Position numbers and translations under genes: made by a program
Shown: positions 28,983 through 37,111 of the stretch, piece by piece
How positions within the stretch are numbered: position 1 is the first letter of the stretch
How the letters are laid out: each line of letters starts with the position of its first letter
The notes under the pieces: generated by a model
What the model was told of the DNA's origin: nothing
What the model saw: the letters and a program-made list of their open reading frames with translations, nothing else
Databases searched by the model: none
From: Elusimicrobiota bacterium
GTDB taxonomy: Bacteria > Elusimicrobiota > Elusimicrobia > UBA1565 > UBA9628
DNA length: 64,000 nucleotides
Direction: 5' to 3'
Assembly (NCBI GenBank): GCA_003452935.1
Contig: DMMY01000011.1
Coordinates: forward strand, 169,136 to 233,135

Positions 28983-29428
28983 TGGAATTCCACTCCCATA
29001 AGCTTCTCCAACCTGTTCCGGGGCAGCCGCAAGGTGACCACGCAGCCGTTGTCCGACGTGAATTCGGTCTTGCGCACCTCTGCCCCGCGGATGGCGGCGT
29101 GCACCCTGGCTTCCAGGCCAGAATCCGTCTCCAGGGCCCTGGATACCGTCACGCCGCCTTCCAAAGTCACGCCCTTGACCATGGACAAAAGCTCATATTG
29201 GGCCTTGACAATGGCCGCGTCCCGGGCCAAAGCCTTGCGCTGCGTCACGCTGGGCAAGGCCGAATCCGAGCCTCCGATGCCGATGGCCTCGATAAATCCC
29301 CCCCTATCGGGTTTTTGGTCAATGACCTCGCCGATTGCCCCGGAGCGCACGCGGCTCTCAACCCCGGCGCATCCGCCCCACGCTACGGCCAGTCCCAGCA
29401 GCAGCATCGTATTGAAACATCCTTTCAT
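28979..29428 (-). CDS. LPP20/FlgP-like lipoprotein
   Basis: 149 aa with lipobox GGC after the signal MKGCFNTMLLLGLAVAWG. The body has the LPP20 pattern: a glycine-rich strand (FIEAIGIGGSD), a helix RKALARDAAIVKAQYELLSM and a following VTLEGGVTV. In Vibrio the LPP20-domain protein FlgP is an outer-membrane partner of FlgT and FlgO. Here it sits between a CsgG/FlgO-like and a FlgT-like gene with short gaps, which supports a similar three-part complex. Short for the family but apparently complete. Confidence 0.72.
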   Translation of the reverse strand: MKGCFNTMLLLGLAVAWGGCAGVESRVRSGAIGEVIDQKPDRGGFIEAIGIGGSDSALPSVTQRKALARDAAIVKAQYELLSMVKGVTLEGGVTVSRALETDSGLEARVHAAIRGAEVRKTEFTSDNGCVVTLRLPRNRLEKLMGVEFQ

Positions 29429-29445
29429 ATAATCCCCCGTGCGCC

Positions 29446-30384
29446 TTAAACCCCGCTTAGACCGCAGGATTCGACCAGACGGTCTATCTGATTCTGCGTT
29501 CTCTGCATGCGCTCGAACTCACCTGCCGTCACCCTCGACAAATCCGGTTCATTGTAGCGGCTGCGCAGCAAACTATAGAACTCCTGCCGGGTATCCAGGC
29601 TTCTGATCTCCGAACCCGGATTGCGTTTCAGCGATCCTCTCTCAATGTTCCGGTCCTTGAGCCGGCCGGCCCAATAACGCGCCTTGAGGTCCAAAATCGC
29701 ACGATCGAGTCGGTCGATGTTTTGGGCGGCTTGGCTGCAGTCGGACTGTTCCTGCGGCACCCCATAGGCCGAAGGCGTCTGGTCCCAGGACGACCACGCT
29801 CCGCTCCACGGCATATCGTCAAAGAGCGACTCAGCCCAATCCTTCTCTACCTTGGACGAGACAGCGGCCAGGATGCGGGCGCTCTCCGCGTCAATGAGCC
29901 GGGCATTGACCTCGAAGCGGCCATCCTTCAGCTCCATGACCGTGCCTGACACCAGGGCATCGACGCCCAAGATGCGGCCCAACTCCTTGATAGAGCCGCC
30001 GTCCACCGCGCCCGAATGCATCAGCCGCTGCTCACGCAAGACCGCGGCCAGCAAAGTGCGCTCCACAACCTCGAGTTCGTTGCGGGCCATGACCTGGTTG
30101 ATGACTTTCTCCGCGATCACCATGCCTGCCGTGGGGCTGCGCCGGCCCACGTTGGCAAAGGGCAGGACAGCCACCCGGCTCTTGCCCTGGCGCACGGCGG
30201 CTCGGGACAGTTCCGAGGAAATGCGCTCATATTCATTGGCACAGACCGAACTCGGGGCCAAGGCCGCTATAAGAAGGAACCCTATTCGGAAGAAAAGGCG
30301 GGATGACTTTAGCTGACAAGACCTGACAAGACGAACCTTGCATTCCCCGAAATCCCTGCTATACTTCCTAACGGGCGCTGGCAT
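29446..30384 (-). CDS. CsgG/FlgO-like outer-membrane assembly protein
   Basis: 312 aa from ATG 30384 (GGGGGAACC just upstream). A signal peptide ends near SVCANE. The conserved block resembles CsgG/FlgO: RVAVLPFANVGRRSPTAGMV, VERTLLAAVLREQRL and LGRILGVDALVSGTV. CsgG is the curli secretion pore and FlgO a flagellar outer-membrane protein; the LPP20- and FlgT-like genes downstream favour the FlgO reading. The C-terminal 90 residues form a separate helical region without recognisable motifs. First gene of a three-gene operon controlled by the riboswitch upstream. Confidence 0.75.
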   Translation of the reverse strand: MPAPVRKYSRDFGECKVRLVRSCQLKSSRLFFRIGFLLIAALAPSSVCANEYERISSELSRAAVRQGKSRVAVLPFANVGRRSPTAGMVIAEKVINQVMARNELEVVERTLLAAVLREQRLMHSGAVDGGSIKELGRILGVDALVSGTVMELKDGRFEVNARLIDAESARILAAVSSKVEKDWAESLFDDMPWSGAWSSWDQTPSAYGVPQEQSDCSQAAQNIDRLDRAILDLKARYWAGRLKDRNIERGSLKRNPGSEIRSLDTRQEFYSLLRSRYNEPDLSRVTAGEFERMQRTQNQIDRLVESCGLSGV

Positions 30385-30455
30385 GGTTCCCCCGAACCTC
30401 GGCCCCACAAGAGCCGGCAATCGCTGGCGGGCGACTGCCGGCTACATTTTTGAAC

Positions 30456-30531
30456 AAAAAAATGCCGGGCTGTCGAAGACTCCGGGACGGCAGACCAGCT
30501 GCCACCCGGTTATCTGCTTCGGCAACCCGGC
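30456..30531 (-). terminator. Intrinsic terminator of the riboswitch expression platform
   Basis: In the minus-strand transcript GCCGGG at 30531 pairs with CCCGGC, and CGAAG with CTTCG, forming a long outer stem. Inner stems CCGGG/CCCGG and GGCAG/CTGCC complete it, and U7 follows directly (complement of A7 at 30456-30462). It lies between the aptamer and the FlgO-like gene. The terminator's GGGTTGCCGAAG resembles the 3' end of the aptamer (GGGCTGCCGAA), so alternative pairing is possible. Confidence 0.8.
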
Positions 30532-30564
30532 GAACTTGGAGAGATTCTTAAGCCTGTTGTCTGA

Positions 30565-30672
30565 TTTCGGCAGCCCGAACCGGCTTAGAGAACCTTCTCT
30601 TTAGCCCCGTAGCTTTGCGACCCCGGGTTTCCCCGGTCCCTCTTTTGGAGGGAGGTCCGCCTGAAGCGAACC
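30565..30672 (-). promoter_or_regulatory. c-di-GMP-I (GEMM) type riboswitch aptamer
   Basis: Minus strand: a GAAA-capped helix (CCGGG-GAAA-CCCGG) is followed by GGTCGCAAAGCTACGGGGCT, AA, a paired arm (AGAGAA/TTCTCT) and GGTTCGGGCTGCCGAA. This matches the GEMM order: tetraloop helix, the GACGCAAAGCCACGGG-type core, CUAA tetraloop receptor arm, and the terminal GGGUUGCCGA-like hairpin. A deviation is the extra hairpin CCCTC-CAAAA-GAGGG just before the GAAA helix, where the family has a short CAAA-containing joint, so a variant (possibly cGAMP-preferring) is possible. A -10-like GATAAT lies at 30680-30685. It is followed by a terminator and controls the FlgO/P/T-like operon. Confidence 0.75.
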
Positions 30673-30679
30673 GTGTGCC

Positions 30680-30685
30680 ATTATC
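30680..30685 (-). promoter_or_regulatory. Likely -10 element for the riboswitch transcript
   Basis: GATAAT on the minus strand, with no convincing -35 (TAGTTC at 17 nt). Predicted start falls at GCACACGG, just ahead of the first hairpin of the aptamer. An upstream TTGACA (30736-30741, minus) lacks a good partner at the correct spacing. Confidence 0.4.
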
Positions 30686-30751
30686 GTCCAGCCAAAATAA
30701 AAGAACTATTTGAAGGTTAACAGGGGTTTTTTGTTCTGTCAATTCACATTA

Positions 30752-30770
30752 ATGTAACACGGAGTTACAT
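30752..30770. promoter_or_regulatory. Perfect 7-bp inverted repeat, possible operator
   Basis: ATGTAAC-acgga-GTTACAT. It touches the stop codon of the response-regulator gene and lies upstream of the riboswitch transcript, near its possible -35. Symmetry and spacing look like a protein-binding site rather than a terminator (no U tract). Confidence 0.4.
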
Positions 30771-31489
30771 CAATGTTCCTGGTCAGCCGGCTGAGACGGC
30801 AAGGCCGGAGAAGTGTTAAGAAACAGGTAGCCGAAATTCTTGACATTGACAACACGCGCGGAAAGGTCGGCGGGCAGGGCATTCCTGAGCCGGTTAAGCA
30901 TGACGTCAAGCGCGCGCGAAAGGCCTGGGTCGTCCATTCCTTCCACGAGCTTGTATAGCTCGCCGCGACTCACAGGCTGGGGACTATGCTGCACGAGAAC
31001 GTGCAAGAGCACGAACATCTTGGGCGTCAGCGTAGCCACAAGCGAACCTTTCCACCAGACCTGCCGCGAGGCGGATTTCAGGGTGACATCCCCCTGGGTC
31101 AAGGTTCCCTCCTCCATCTGCCGCCGGCGAAAAACCGCGTCCAAGGTGGCCAGAAGCTCATGCGGCTTGTCGGATTTTCCCACGAAATAATCCGCTCCGC
31201 TTTGCAGACCCATGACTCTCTCTCTCTTGTGCGCCGTAAGAAGGACCACTGGCACGCGGCTCAAGGCCGGCAGGCTGCGCAGCTTGCGGCAGACCTCTGT
31301 TCCGCTTTGATCCGGCAGGACCAAGTCGAGCAGAATGCAGTCCGGAGGAGTGTTTTGCGCCAAGGATAGGGCCTCGGTCCCGGTGCCGGCGGATTCAAGA
31401 TTCGTATAGCCCGCGCTCTCGAGCCAGACGCGCACCAAGGTCACCCAGGCCGGCTCGTCGTCCACAATCAGGATGCGCTCATTGGACAT
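30770..31489 (-). CDS. Response regulator with winged-helix (OmpR-type) DNA-binding domain
   Basis: 239 aa from ATG 31489 (a GTG directly before it is also possible). REC domain: acidic DDE near 10, acceptor D55 in LLDLVLPDQSG, K near 105. The C-terminal Trans_reg_C-type winged helix (about 130-230) has the pattern TPKMFVLLHVLVQHSPQPVS, RGELYK and RVVNVKNFGYLF, lacking the classical RGxGY hairpin, so it is a divergent member. The only receiver in the window with a visible DNA-binding domain. No partner kinase is adjacent. Its 3' end touches the inverted repeat upstream of the FlgO/P/T-like leader. Confidence 0.85.
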   Translation of the reverse strand: MSNERILIVDDEPAWVTLVRVWLESAGYTNLESAGTGTEALSLAQNTPPDCILLDLVLPDQSGTEVCRKLRSLPALSRVPVVLLTAHKRERVMGLQSGADYFVGKSDKPHELLATLDAVFRRRQMEEGTLTQGDVTLKSASRQVWWKGSLVATLTPKMFVLLHVLVQHSPQPVSRGELYKLVEGMDDPGLSRALDVMLNRLRNALPADLSARVVNVKNFGYLFLNTSPALPSQPADQEH

Positions 31490-31599
31490 CACGGTTAATT
31501 TAGCTCATTATTATCTCTACGACAACGGCATTCTTGACACACAACGCAGGCGGCTGGAAAACCCATGCAAATATGCGCCATCGCCGCCGCCTTCGTTCT

Positions 31600-32691
31600 C
31601 TAATCGAAACGAAAGCGCGCGTAAACAGAGTCCAATGTCTCGGCCACGGGGCGGGTCTTGGCAGGCGCTGGACGGCTGAGCGCGGCACGGACTTCCGGCA
31701 GATATCGGTAGAGAGCCTTGCCGGGACACTTCCTCGATTTATCCAGGTCCTTGTGCCCAAAAACCCGCTTCGCGGGTATGCTATAAAGCAACCCCAGGTA
31801 GCGCACGAGCTCCTTGAGTTTCGCGATCTGCTTCTGGGTGGGACGGCGGCCCATCTTCTGGAAGTTGCCCATAACCGCGATGCCTATGTTGCCCGGGTTA
31901 AAATACGCCACATGCGCGCCTAAGGCCGTGATCGGCCGTCCCTCATAGATGCGGCCAGAGCCATCTATCACAAAATGGTAGCCGATGTCGTCCCAATGCC
32001 GGCCCCTCTGATGATAATGCTGAATGATGCGGATCTCCTCTTTGGCGTGCTCGTAGCTCATGGCTTGATACGCCTCGGTATGATGCACGGTGATGATCTG
32101 GGGAGTGGTGAGAGGTTCGTAGGCAACCGTGGGCTTGGCCGCCCCCCATTCGCTTCTGGGAATGACCGCGGGCTTGGTCAACGGTCGGGAGAGCGAGCTA
32201 TCGTAGGCCGCCGGACTCACCTCCAAGGGCACAACGGACTTAAGCGCCGGCTCCGTCTTGCGGGGGCCATTGAACTCCAGACTGAAAATCTCTATTCTCT
32301 GGCTCGGCTTGCAGCCGTCATGGCGCACGCGCACGCGCACCAAGGTTCCGGCCTTCCCGGCGATTTCAATCCGTCCCCAAAACCTGCCGTTCGGATATAC
32401 TTCCAGCCGGACCGGGCGCCAGACGCCCAAGCCTCCAAGCGTCTGAGTCGCCACATCGATCGAGAAGCCCAGACTCTCGGTCTGGCCCTGCAAGAGCAGG
32501 GCTGCGAAATCCGCCAACGCGGGCCGGGAAGGTTCCGACTCCCAAAGCACGTCCCCGGCAATCGCGTTGTCCGGCGCCGCGATCACCGGCATCTCGAAGC
32601 CGTCAGAAAACAACACCTCGGCTTCGCTCGATTCAGCCCAAGCCGAAACGCGCAGGAAAATGCTAGCCGCAAGGATCATCCATTTATACAT
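31600..32691 (-). CDS. N-acetylmuramoyl-L-alanine amidase (Amidase_2/PGRP fold), secreted
   Basis: 363 aa; cleaves the amide between MurNAc and L-alanine in peptidoglycan. Signal peptide (about 1-19, ends AWA). The C-terminal Amidase_2/PGRP domain (about 175-345) shows the zinc ligands in TVHHTEAYQ and GHKDLDKSRKCPG, plus GYHFVIDGSGRIYEGRP. The N-terminal 170 residues are a beta-rich domain resembling a carbohydrate-binding module. Similar cell-wall enzymes work in envelope remodelling. Promoter: TATAAT at 32761-32766 (minus) with a weak -35; ribosome site GAAGGA. The 107 bp after its stop hold no visible terminator. Confidence 0.88.
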   Translation of the reverse strand: MYKWMILAASIFLRVSAWAESSEAEVLFSDGFEMPVIAAPDNAIAGDVLWESEPSRPALADFAALLLQGQTESLGFSIDVATQTLGGLGVWRPVRLEVYPNGRFWGRIEIAGKAGTLVRVRVRHDGCKPSQRIEIFSLEFNGPRKTEPALKSVVPLEVSPAAYDSSLSRPLTKPAVIPRSEWGAAKPTVAYEPLTTPQIITVHHTEAYQAMSYEHAKEEIRIIQHYHQRGRHWDDIGYHFVIDGSGRIYEGRPITALGAHVAYFNPGNIGIAVMGNFQKMGRRPTQKQIAKLKELVRYLGLLYSIPAKRVFGHKDLDKSRKCPGKALYRYLPEVRAALSRPAPAKTRPVAETLDSVYARFRFD

Positions 32692-32814
32692 TGCTCAATC
32701 CTTCACGCCCGCAAGCGCCGATGTCCCTGAAAACAAATTCGCGAACACAGCGCTGCGATTATTATAGTGCGCAGGCTCTTCTTGGGCATGGGACTTATGG
32801 GGGAAGTAGAAGCC

Positions 32815-32840
32815 AAAAAAAGGCCTATGCCCCATAGGCC
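32815..32840 (-). terminator. Rho-independent terminator of the M16/methyltransferase operon
   Basis: In the minus-strand transcript GGCCTATG-ggg-CATAGGCC is followed by U7 (complement of A7 at 32815-32821). Eight-bp stem with a three-base loop; it ends the operon 19 bp after the stop of the membrane protein at 32859. Confidence 0.9.
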
Positions 32841-32858
32841 CGACGCGTCCGTCTCCGT

Positions 32859-34340
32859 CTACTTTTCACTTGCCTCGATTTCCAGGTCTGGAAGCTCGAT
32901 GCAGGGACGATTCGCCCGGAGCCGAATATCGCCGCGCAAACCGCGCACAAGAAACGACTCCTTCCTCGACGGCAGCCGGCCCGCCGGAAGCGCAAAGGCC
33001 AGAAAATAGTCGCCGGCCGCAAGCCCCGTGAAGGCAAACCGTCCGCCGCCGTCAACGCGGCCGGCGGCCGCCAGACGGGCGGGGCTGAGCGAATAAGGCT
33101 CGGCCGGATCCTTGCGCGCGTACAGCAGGACGCGCACGGGCTTGATCCCGCTGACCCGGCCGCGCACGCCTCCGGGACGAAGCGCGCCCGCGGACGGAGG
33201 CTCGGACCAGAGGCCCGGCGCAATCCCCAAAGCGGCGGTCGACTTTTTCCGCCAGAACGCGGACTTATCCCGGAGACCGAGCCCGGCGTAGGCCTCAGCC
33301 AACATCTGCGCGGCCCGGCCGCCGATGCGCCAGCGGCTTTCATCGGAGAGGCCTTCGAGAAGGCCCTCGACAAGCCTGTCCGGCGGGGCGCAGGACAGAT
33401 GTTGCGCGAGAACGATCCACGCCAGGGCATCGCCCCGGCGCTGCGCCGCCCACAAAGACTGGCGCAGCCGCGGCACGTCTTGCGCGCGGCCGTAGCCTTC
33501 CCAAAGCAATCTCTCCGCCTGCCGCCAAAAAATAGACAGCGGCCGCCTGGCCAGATAATCCTCGATTCTCTGCAGGCTGTCCGGCGACAAATCCGCCAGC
33601 CCCGAAAAGCCCTGCTCCGCGTCATGCACCTCGAATCCGGGCTTGCCCTCCCGGGTGTTCAGGATCAAAAAAGTCTCGCTCTGGCGCGGTTGATCTGGTA
33701 TCGACGCGGCCGCGGCCAGGCTCGTTTGCCGGTAATCGAAGCTCATGGCGGCCCAGATATAAAGTCCCAAAGCGCCCGCGCTTAAAACCGAGATCCATAA
33801 GGCCAGCCGGCGCAAGTTCGAGGCTTGACGGTCAACGGCCCAGCAGGCCAAGGACGACCAAGCCCCTCCCCCCAGAAAGACGATCCAGAACGCGCCCAAA
33901 AACGCCAAGATGGGCTCGCGCAGGTCAGCCGCGCCCGGCGCGAACCAGACATTGACGAGCACGTTAAGCCAAAGCGCGATGGGAAATCGTACCGCCTCGA
34001 AGAGAACCGCGCTGCCCAAGAGCAGAGCAATCCACGCCGAAGCCGCCTTGAGGCGCGCACTGTTGGCGCGCCACTGCAAGGCTTGGATGAATTGTCGCAA
34101 CATCAGCGAGGCCCCGCCCAAAAACATGGCCAGGATAAGCCAGCCGGCCTTGGCTCCGCCAGGGGAATGCGCCAGATTCATGGCCCCTTGAAACAAGGCC
34201 CAGCCCGCCCGCCGCGGCACGACGAAGTCCGCGGAAACCGGGGCGCGATCAAGACAAAGCATGGCGGTCAAGCCGGCCGCTATGAGCAGAGCCGGCCACG
34301 GCGTCGCGGCCTGATCAGGGAATTTGCGTGTTGGAATCAT
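32859..34340 (-). CDS. Membrane protein with C-terminal beta domain, function unknown
   Basis: 493 aa. Five hydrophobic segments occupy the first 240 residues, then a helical region of about 160 residues with TPR-like spacing, then a C-terminal domain that resembles a carboxypeptidase-regulatory (Ig-like) fold: GGVRGRVSGIKPVRVLLYAR, AAGRVDGGGRFAFTGLAAGD and YFLAFA. Such domains commonly sit outside the cytoplasm and assist folding or binding. It ends the operon of two M16 peptidases and a methyltransferase (7 bp from the upstream gene), so it may be their membrane anchor. No family recognised. Confidence 0.65.
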   Translation of the reverse strand: MIPTRKFPDQAATPWPALLIAAGLTAMLCLDRAPVSADFVVPRRAGWALFQGAMNLAHSPGGAKAGWLILAMFLGGASLMLRQFIQALQWRANSARLKAASAWIALLLGSAVLFEAVRFPIALWLNVLVNVWFAPGAADLREPILAFLGAFWIVFLGGGAWSSLACWAVDRQASNLRRLALWISVLSAGALGLYIWAAMSFDYRQTSLAAAASIPDQPRQSETFLILNTREGKPGFEVHDAEQGFSGLADLSPDSLQRIEDYLARRPLSIFWRQAERLLWEGYGRAQDVPRLRQSLWAAQRRGDALAWIVLAQHLSCAPPDRLVEGLLEGLSDESRWRIGGRAAQMLAEAYAGLGLRDKSAFWRKKSTAALGIAPGLWSEPPSAGALRPGGVRGRVSGIKPVRVLLYARKDPAEPYSLSPARLAAAGRVDGGGRFAFTGLAAGDYFLAFALPAGRLPSRKESFLVRGLRGDIRLRANRPCIELPDLEIEASEK

Positions 34341-34346
34341 GCGGGC

Positions 34347-35741
34347 TCAATTTCCGTCTTGATCGACGGCCACGACCGGGTCCGAGGAGAAGCGGGCAAG
34401 GCAGTCGCGGATATTGGCCGCGTCGCCCACGGCCACGATGACAAGTTCATCAGGACGGATGTAAGTCGTAGCCGCGCGCAGGACCGCGGGGGTCTCGACC
34501 GCCTGGACCTTTTCCACATAATGATCCAAAAAATCCTCGGGCAATCGATGCAGCTTGATATGCAGCAAGGCGGAGGCCACGCCATCCTGGGTCTCCAGGC
34601 CCCGGACAAAGCTCCCGGCCAAGTAGTTCTTGGCCTTGGCCAGTTCTTCGGAGGAAATCTGCTTGCTGCGGATGCGGTCAAGATGGCCGAGGATGGCGTC
34701 CAAAGCCGCCTCCACGACCTCATTGCGCACCGGGGTACGCACCCGGAAGATCCCGGCGGTCAGGCGCGACTCCACGCGACTGGAGATGCGGTAGGTATAG
34801 CCTCGGGTTTCCCGGACGTCAGAGACCAGGCGCGAGGCGAAGCTTCCGCCCAGAACCTGGTTGGCCACCAGAAAATTGAAATAATCGGGATGATCCTCGC
34901 GCATGGCCAGGTTGCCCAAGAACAAGGACACTTGCACCGAGCCCGGACGGTCCACTAGATAGATGCGCCGGCGTCGCGCTCCGGACGCGACAGCAGAGGC
35001 CGCGGCAGGCGCGGCGCCGCCTTTCCAGCCGCCGAAATTGCGCTCCGCCATTTTCTTGGCCTGGTCCAGGCTTATGTCTCCGACCACGATCAATAAGGCG
35101 TTGCGCGGGGTAAAGAGCCGCTTATGCGCCTCAAGCAATCGGGCCCGGCCTATGCGGGCTATGGAAGACTCCGTCGCGGCTGTAATCCCATAGGGATGGG
35201 AGCCGAAAAGCTTCCTGTAAAAAGCCACCCCCGCGAGGAAATCGGACTCCGCGCGGCTGACTTGCAGCTCCTCGGCCATATTCTTCTTGCGCAGGGCCAC
35301 CTCGGCCTGCGGGAAAGACGGCCGGCGCGCCACCGCGGCCATGAGCTCGAACATCTTGCCGGAAAACTCAGAAAGGCAATAGCTTTCCAGCGTCACGGAA
35401 TCCGCGTCAGCTCGGGCCCAGAGGCGTCCTCCATAATCATCGGCGGCGTCCGCGATGGCCTTGGAGGAAAGCCTATCGGTTCCATCGGTCAGCAGCTCGG
35501 CCAGGGCGTCGGAAAGCCCCGCATCCTCAGGCCCGAACGCCGCGCCGCCGGAGCGCACGGCCAGCTTGGCCGTGACCAAAGGCAGTCGCCGGTCGGTCAC
35601 CAAAACGGCCTGCATTCCGTTGGCAAGCCGCCACTGAGCGCGCGCGGGAGCCTTATAGGGCCGCATCGGCCCGACCTCGGGCATGGGCGTTGACCAGGAT
35701 GAGGCGGCCAGCAGCGCCGACACAAGAAGGGCGGCTCTCAC
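34347..35741 (-). CDS. M16 peptidase homologue lacking the zinc motif (inactive subunit)
   Basis: 464 aa, secreted (short signal MRAALLVSALLAASSW). M16/pitrilysin fold, but the HxxEH zinc site is replaced: GLSDALAELLTDGT instead of GxAHFLEHMLFKGT, so D78/A81/E82 stand where His, Glu and His should be. In known M16B heterodimers one partner carries the HxxEH and the other binds substrate through its glycine-rich loop. Here the active partner is the gene directly upstream, overlapping by 4 bp, so a processing heterodimer is likely. Confidence 0.88.
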   Translation of the reverse strand: MRAALLVSALLAASSWSTPMPEVGPMRPYKAPARAQWRLANGMQAVLVTDRRLPLVTAKLAVRSGGAAFGPEDAGLSDALAELLTDGTDRLSSKAIADAADDYGGRLWARADADSVTLESYCLSEFSGKMFELMAAVARRPSFPQAEVALRKKNMAEELQVSRAESDFLAGVAFYRKLFGSHPYGITAATESSIARIGRARLLEAHKRLFTPRNALLIVVGDISLDQAKKMAERNFGGWKGGAAPAAASAVASGARRRRIYLVDRPGSVQVSLFLGNLAMREDHPDYFNFLVANQVLGGSFASRLVSDVRETRGYTYRISSRVESRLTAGIFRVRTPVRNEVVEAALDAILGHLDRIRSKQISSEELAKAKNYLAGSFVRGLETQDGVASALLHIKLHRLPEDFLDHYVEKVQAVETPAVLRAATTYIRPDELVIVAVGDAANIRDCLARFSSDPVVAVDQDGN

Positions 35742-37111
35742 TTGCCGCCTCCCGGCGTCACGTAAAATACGTTGGCCAGCTCAGGCCGGAGATACCTGGC
35801 CGCCGCGCTCTGAATATCCGCGGGGGTCACAGCCAGATACTGATCCAGGCTGTTGGCCGCCTCGGGCGTTCCCTCCAGGAGCGCGGCAAAAAGAAGCCTT
35901 TGCGCCCGTCCCAGGCGCGTCTGCTGCCCCAGTATCCAGTCGGAACGGAATTTGGTCTTGGCCCGTTTGACCTCGGAGACGGGCACCCCTTGAGACGATA
36001 TTTTGGCGATCTGGGTCAGCAGCAAGTCCTTGACTTCATCGGGCCGGCCCCCCGCCTTATTTATGACGAAGGCGCCGAAAAGCGCCGGGGCCCTGTAGTC
36101 CGCCGCGTCATGGACCGGGAATCCCAATCCCCCCTCGACTTCCACCGCGACCTGGGACTTCTTGACCAGCTCCTGGTAGAGCCGGGAACCCTTGCCGTTA
36201 AAAAGGATGCTGCCCAGCAGGATCAGGGCGCGAAAATCCCGCGTGCCGCGCGCCGGCATGCCTTTCCAGGCCAGGGCCACGGCCGGCAGCCTGGCCTGGC
36301 TGTCTTTGAGCTCGAATGTCCGCCCCGGACCGGCCTCCGGCTCGAACGAATCGGGCGCCGCGGGCTTGTCCCGGGCCGGCCAATCGCCGAATAACTCCGT
36401 GATCCGGCGCCGAGTTTCGGCCGCGTCGAAGTCCCCCACCACGGCCATGATCGCGTTGGCCGGCGCGTAATAGGAATCAAAAAAGTCCTTAACGTCCTTG
36501 AGGCTCGCGGCCTCGAGATCCGCGAAGGTGCCGATGATGGGATGGGCATTTTGCCAGTTGACATAGGCGCCCGAGGAGATGGCTTCATTAAGAAGACCGC
36601 CGTAGGGCTTGTTGTCGACGCCCATGCGCTTCTCTTCCTTGACCACCTCGATCTGCGTCGCCACGGCCTCCTTGGAAGCGTTCAGGGCGACGAAGCGATC
36701 CGCGTCGAGCCAAAGGGCGACGGGCAAGGCGTTGGAAGGGACTTCCTCATAATAAAAGGTCATGTCCTCGTGCGTGGAGGCGTTATTATCCCCTCCGAAA
36801 GATTCCAGGATCCGATCAAACCCGCCCTTGGGCACGTTCCTGGAGCCCTCGAACATCAGGTGCTCGAAAAGATGCGCAAAGCCCGACCGGCCCGGCGGCT
36901 CATGGCGGGCGCCCACGTCAAAGACCGTGGCCAAGGCGGTGACGGGAACCGAGGAGTCCGTGGACAAGAGAACGCGCAGTCCGTTGGGAAGAACGAACCG
37001 CTCGTAGGAAATGCCGGCAACGGGCGCGGCGTCCGCGGAAAGGGCCCCGGCCGCCAGCAGAAAAGCCCCCAGCCAGGCGCGCGACCCGGACCGCCCCTGT
37101 CCCCTTCGCAT
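35738..37111 (-). CDS. M16 zinc peptidase (insulinase family), active subunit
   Basis: 457 aa, secreted (signal ends near SADA). Intact HxxEH zinc site: FAHLFEHLMFEGSRN with H80, E83, H84; third ligand E in the downstream YYEEVP region. Family members degrade or process peptides in the periplasm. Its gene overlaps both the methyltransferase upstream (shared base, TGATG) and the inactive partner downstream (ATGA). Confidence 0.92.
   Translation of the reverse strand: MRRGQGRSGSRAWLGAFLLAAGALSADAAPVAGISYERFVLPNGLRVLLSTDSSVPVTALATVFDVGARHEPPGRSGFAHLFEHLMFEGSRNVPKGGFDRILESFGGDNNASTHEDMTFYYEEVPSNALPVALWLDADRFVALNASKEAVATQIEVVKEEKRMGVDNKPYGGLLNEAISSGAYVNWQNAHPIIGTFADLEAASLKDVKDFFDSYYAPANAIMAVVGDFDAAETRRRITELFGDWPARDKPAAPDSFEPEAGPGRTFELKDSQARLPAVALAWKGMPARGTRDFRALILLGSILFNGKGSRLYQELVKKSQVAVEVEGGLGFPVHDAADYRAPALFGAFVINKAGGRPDEVKDLLLTQIAKISSQGVPVSEVKRAKTKFRSDWILGQQTRLGRAQRLLFAALLEGTPEAANSLDQYLAVTPADIQSAAARYLRPELANVFYVTPGGGK

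Noticed and set aside
30338..30604. Plus-strand 88-aa open frame in the riboswitch leader
   Set aside because: It lies antisense to a well-supported structured RNA and terminator and has no coding features.
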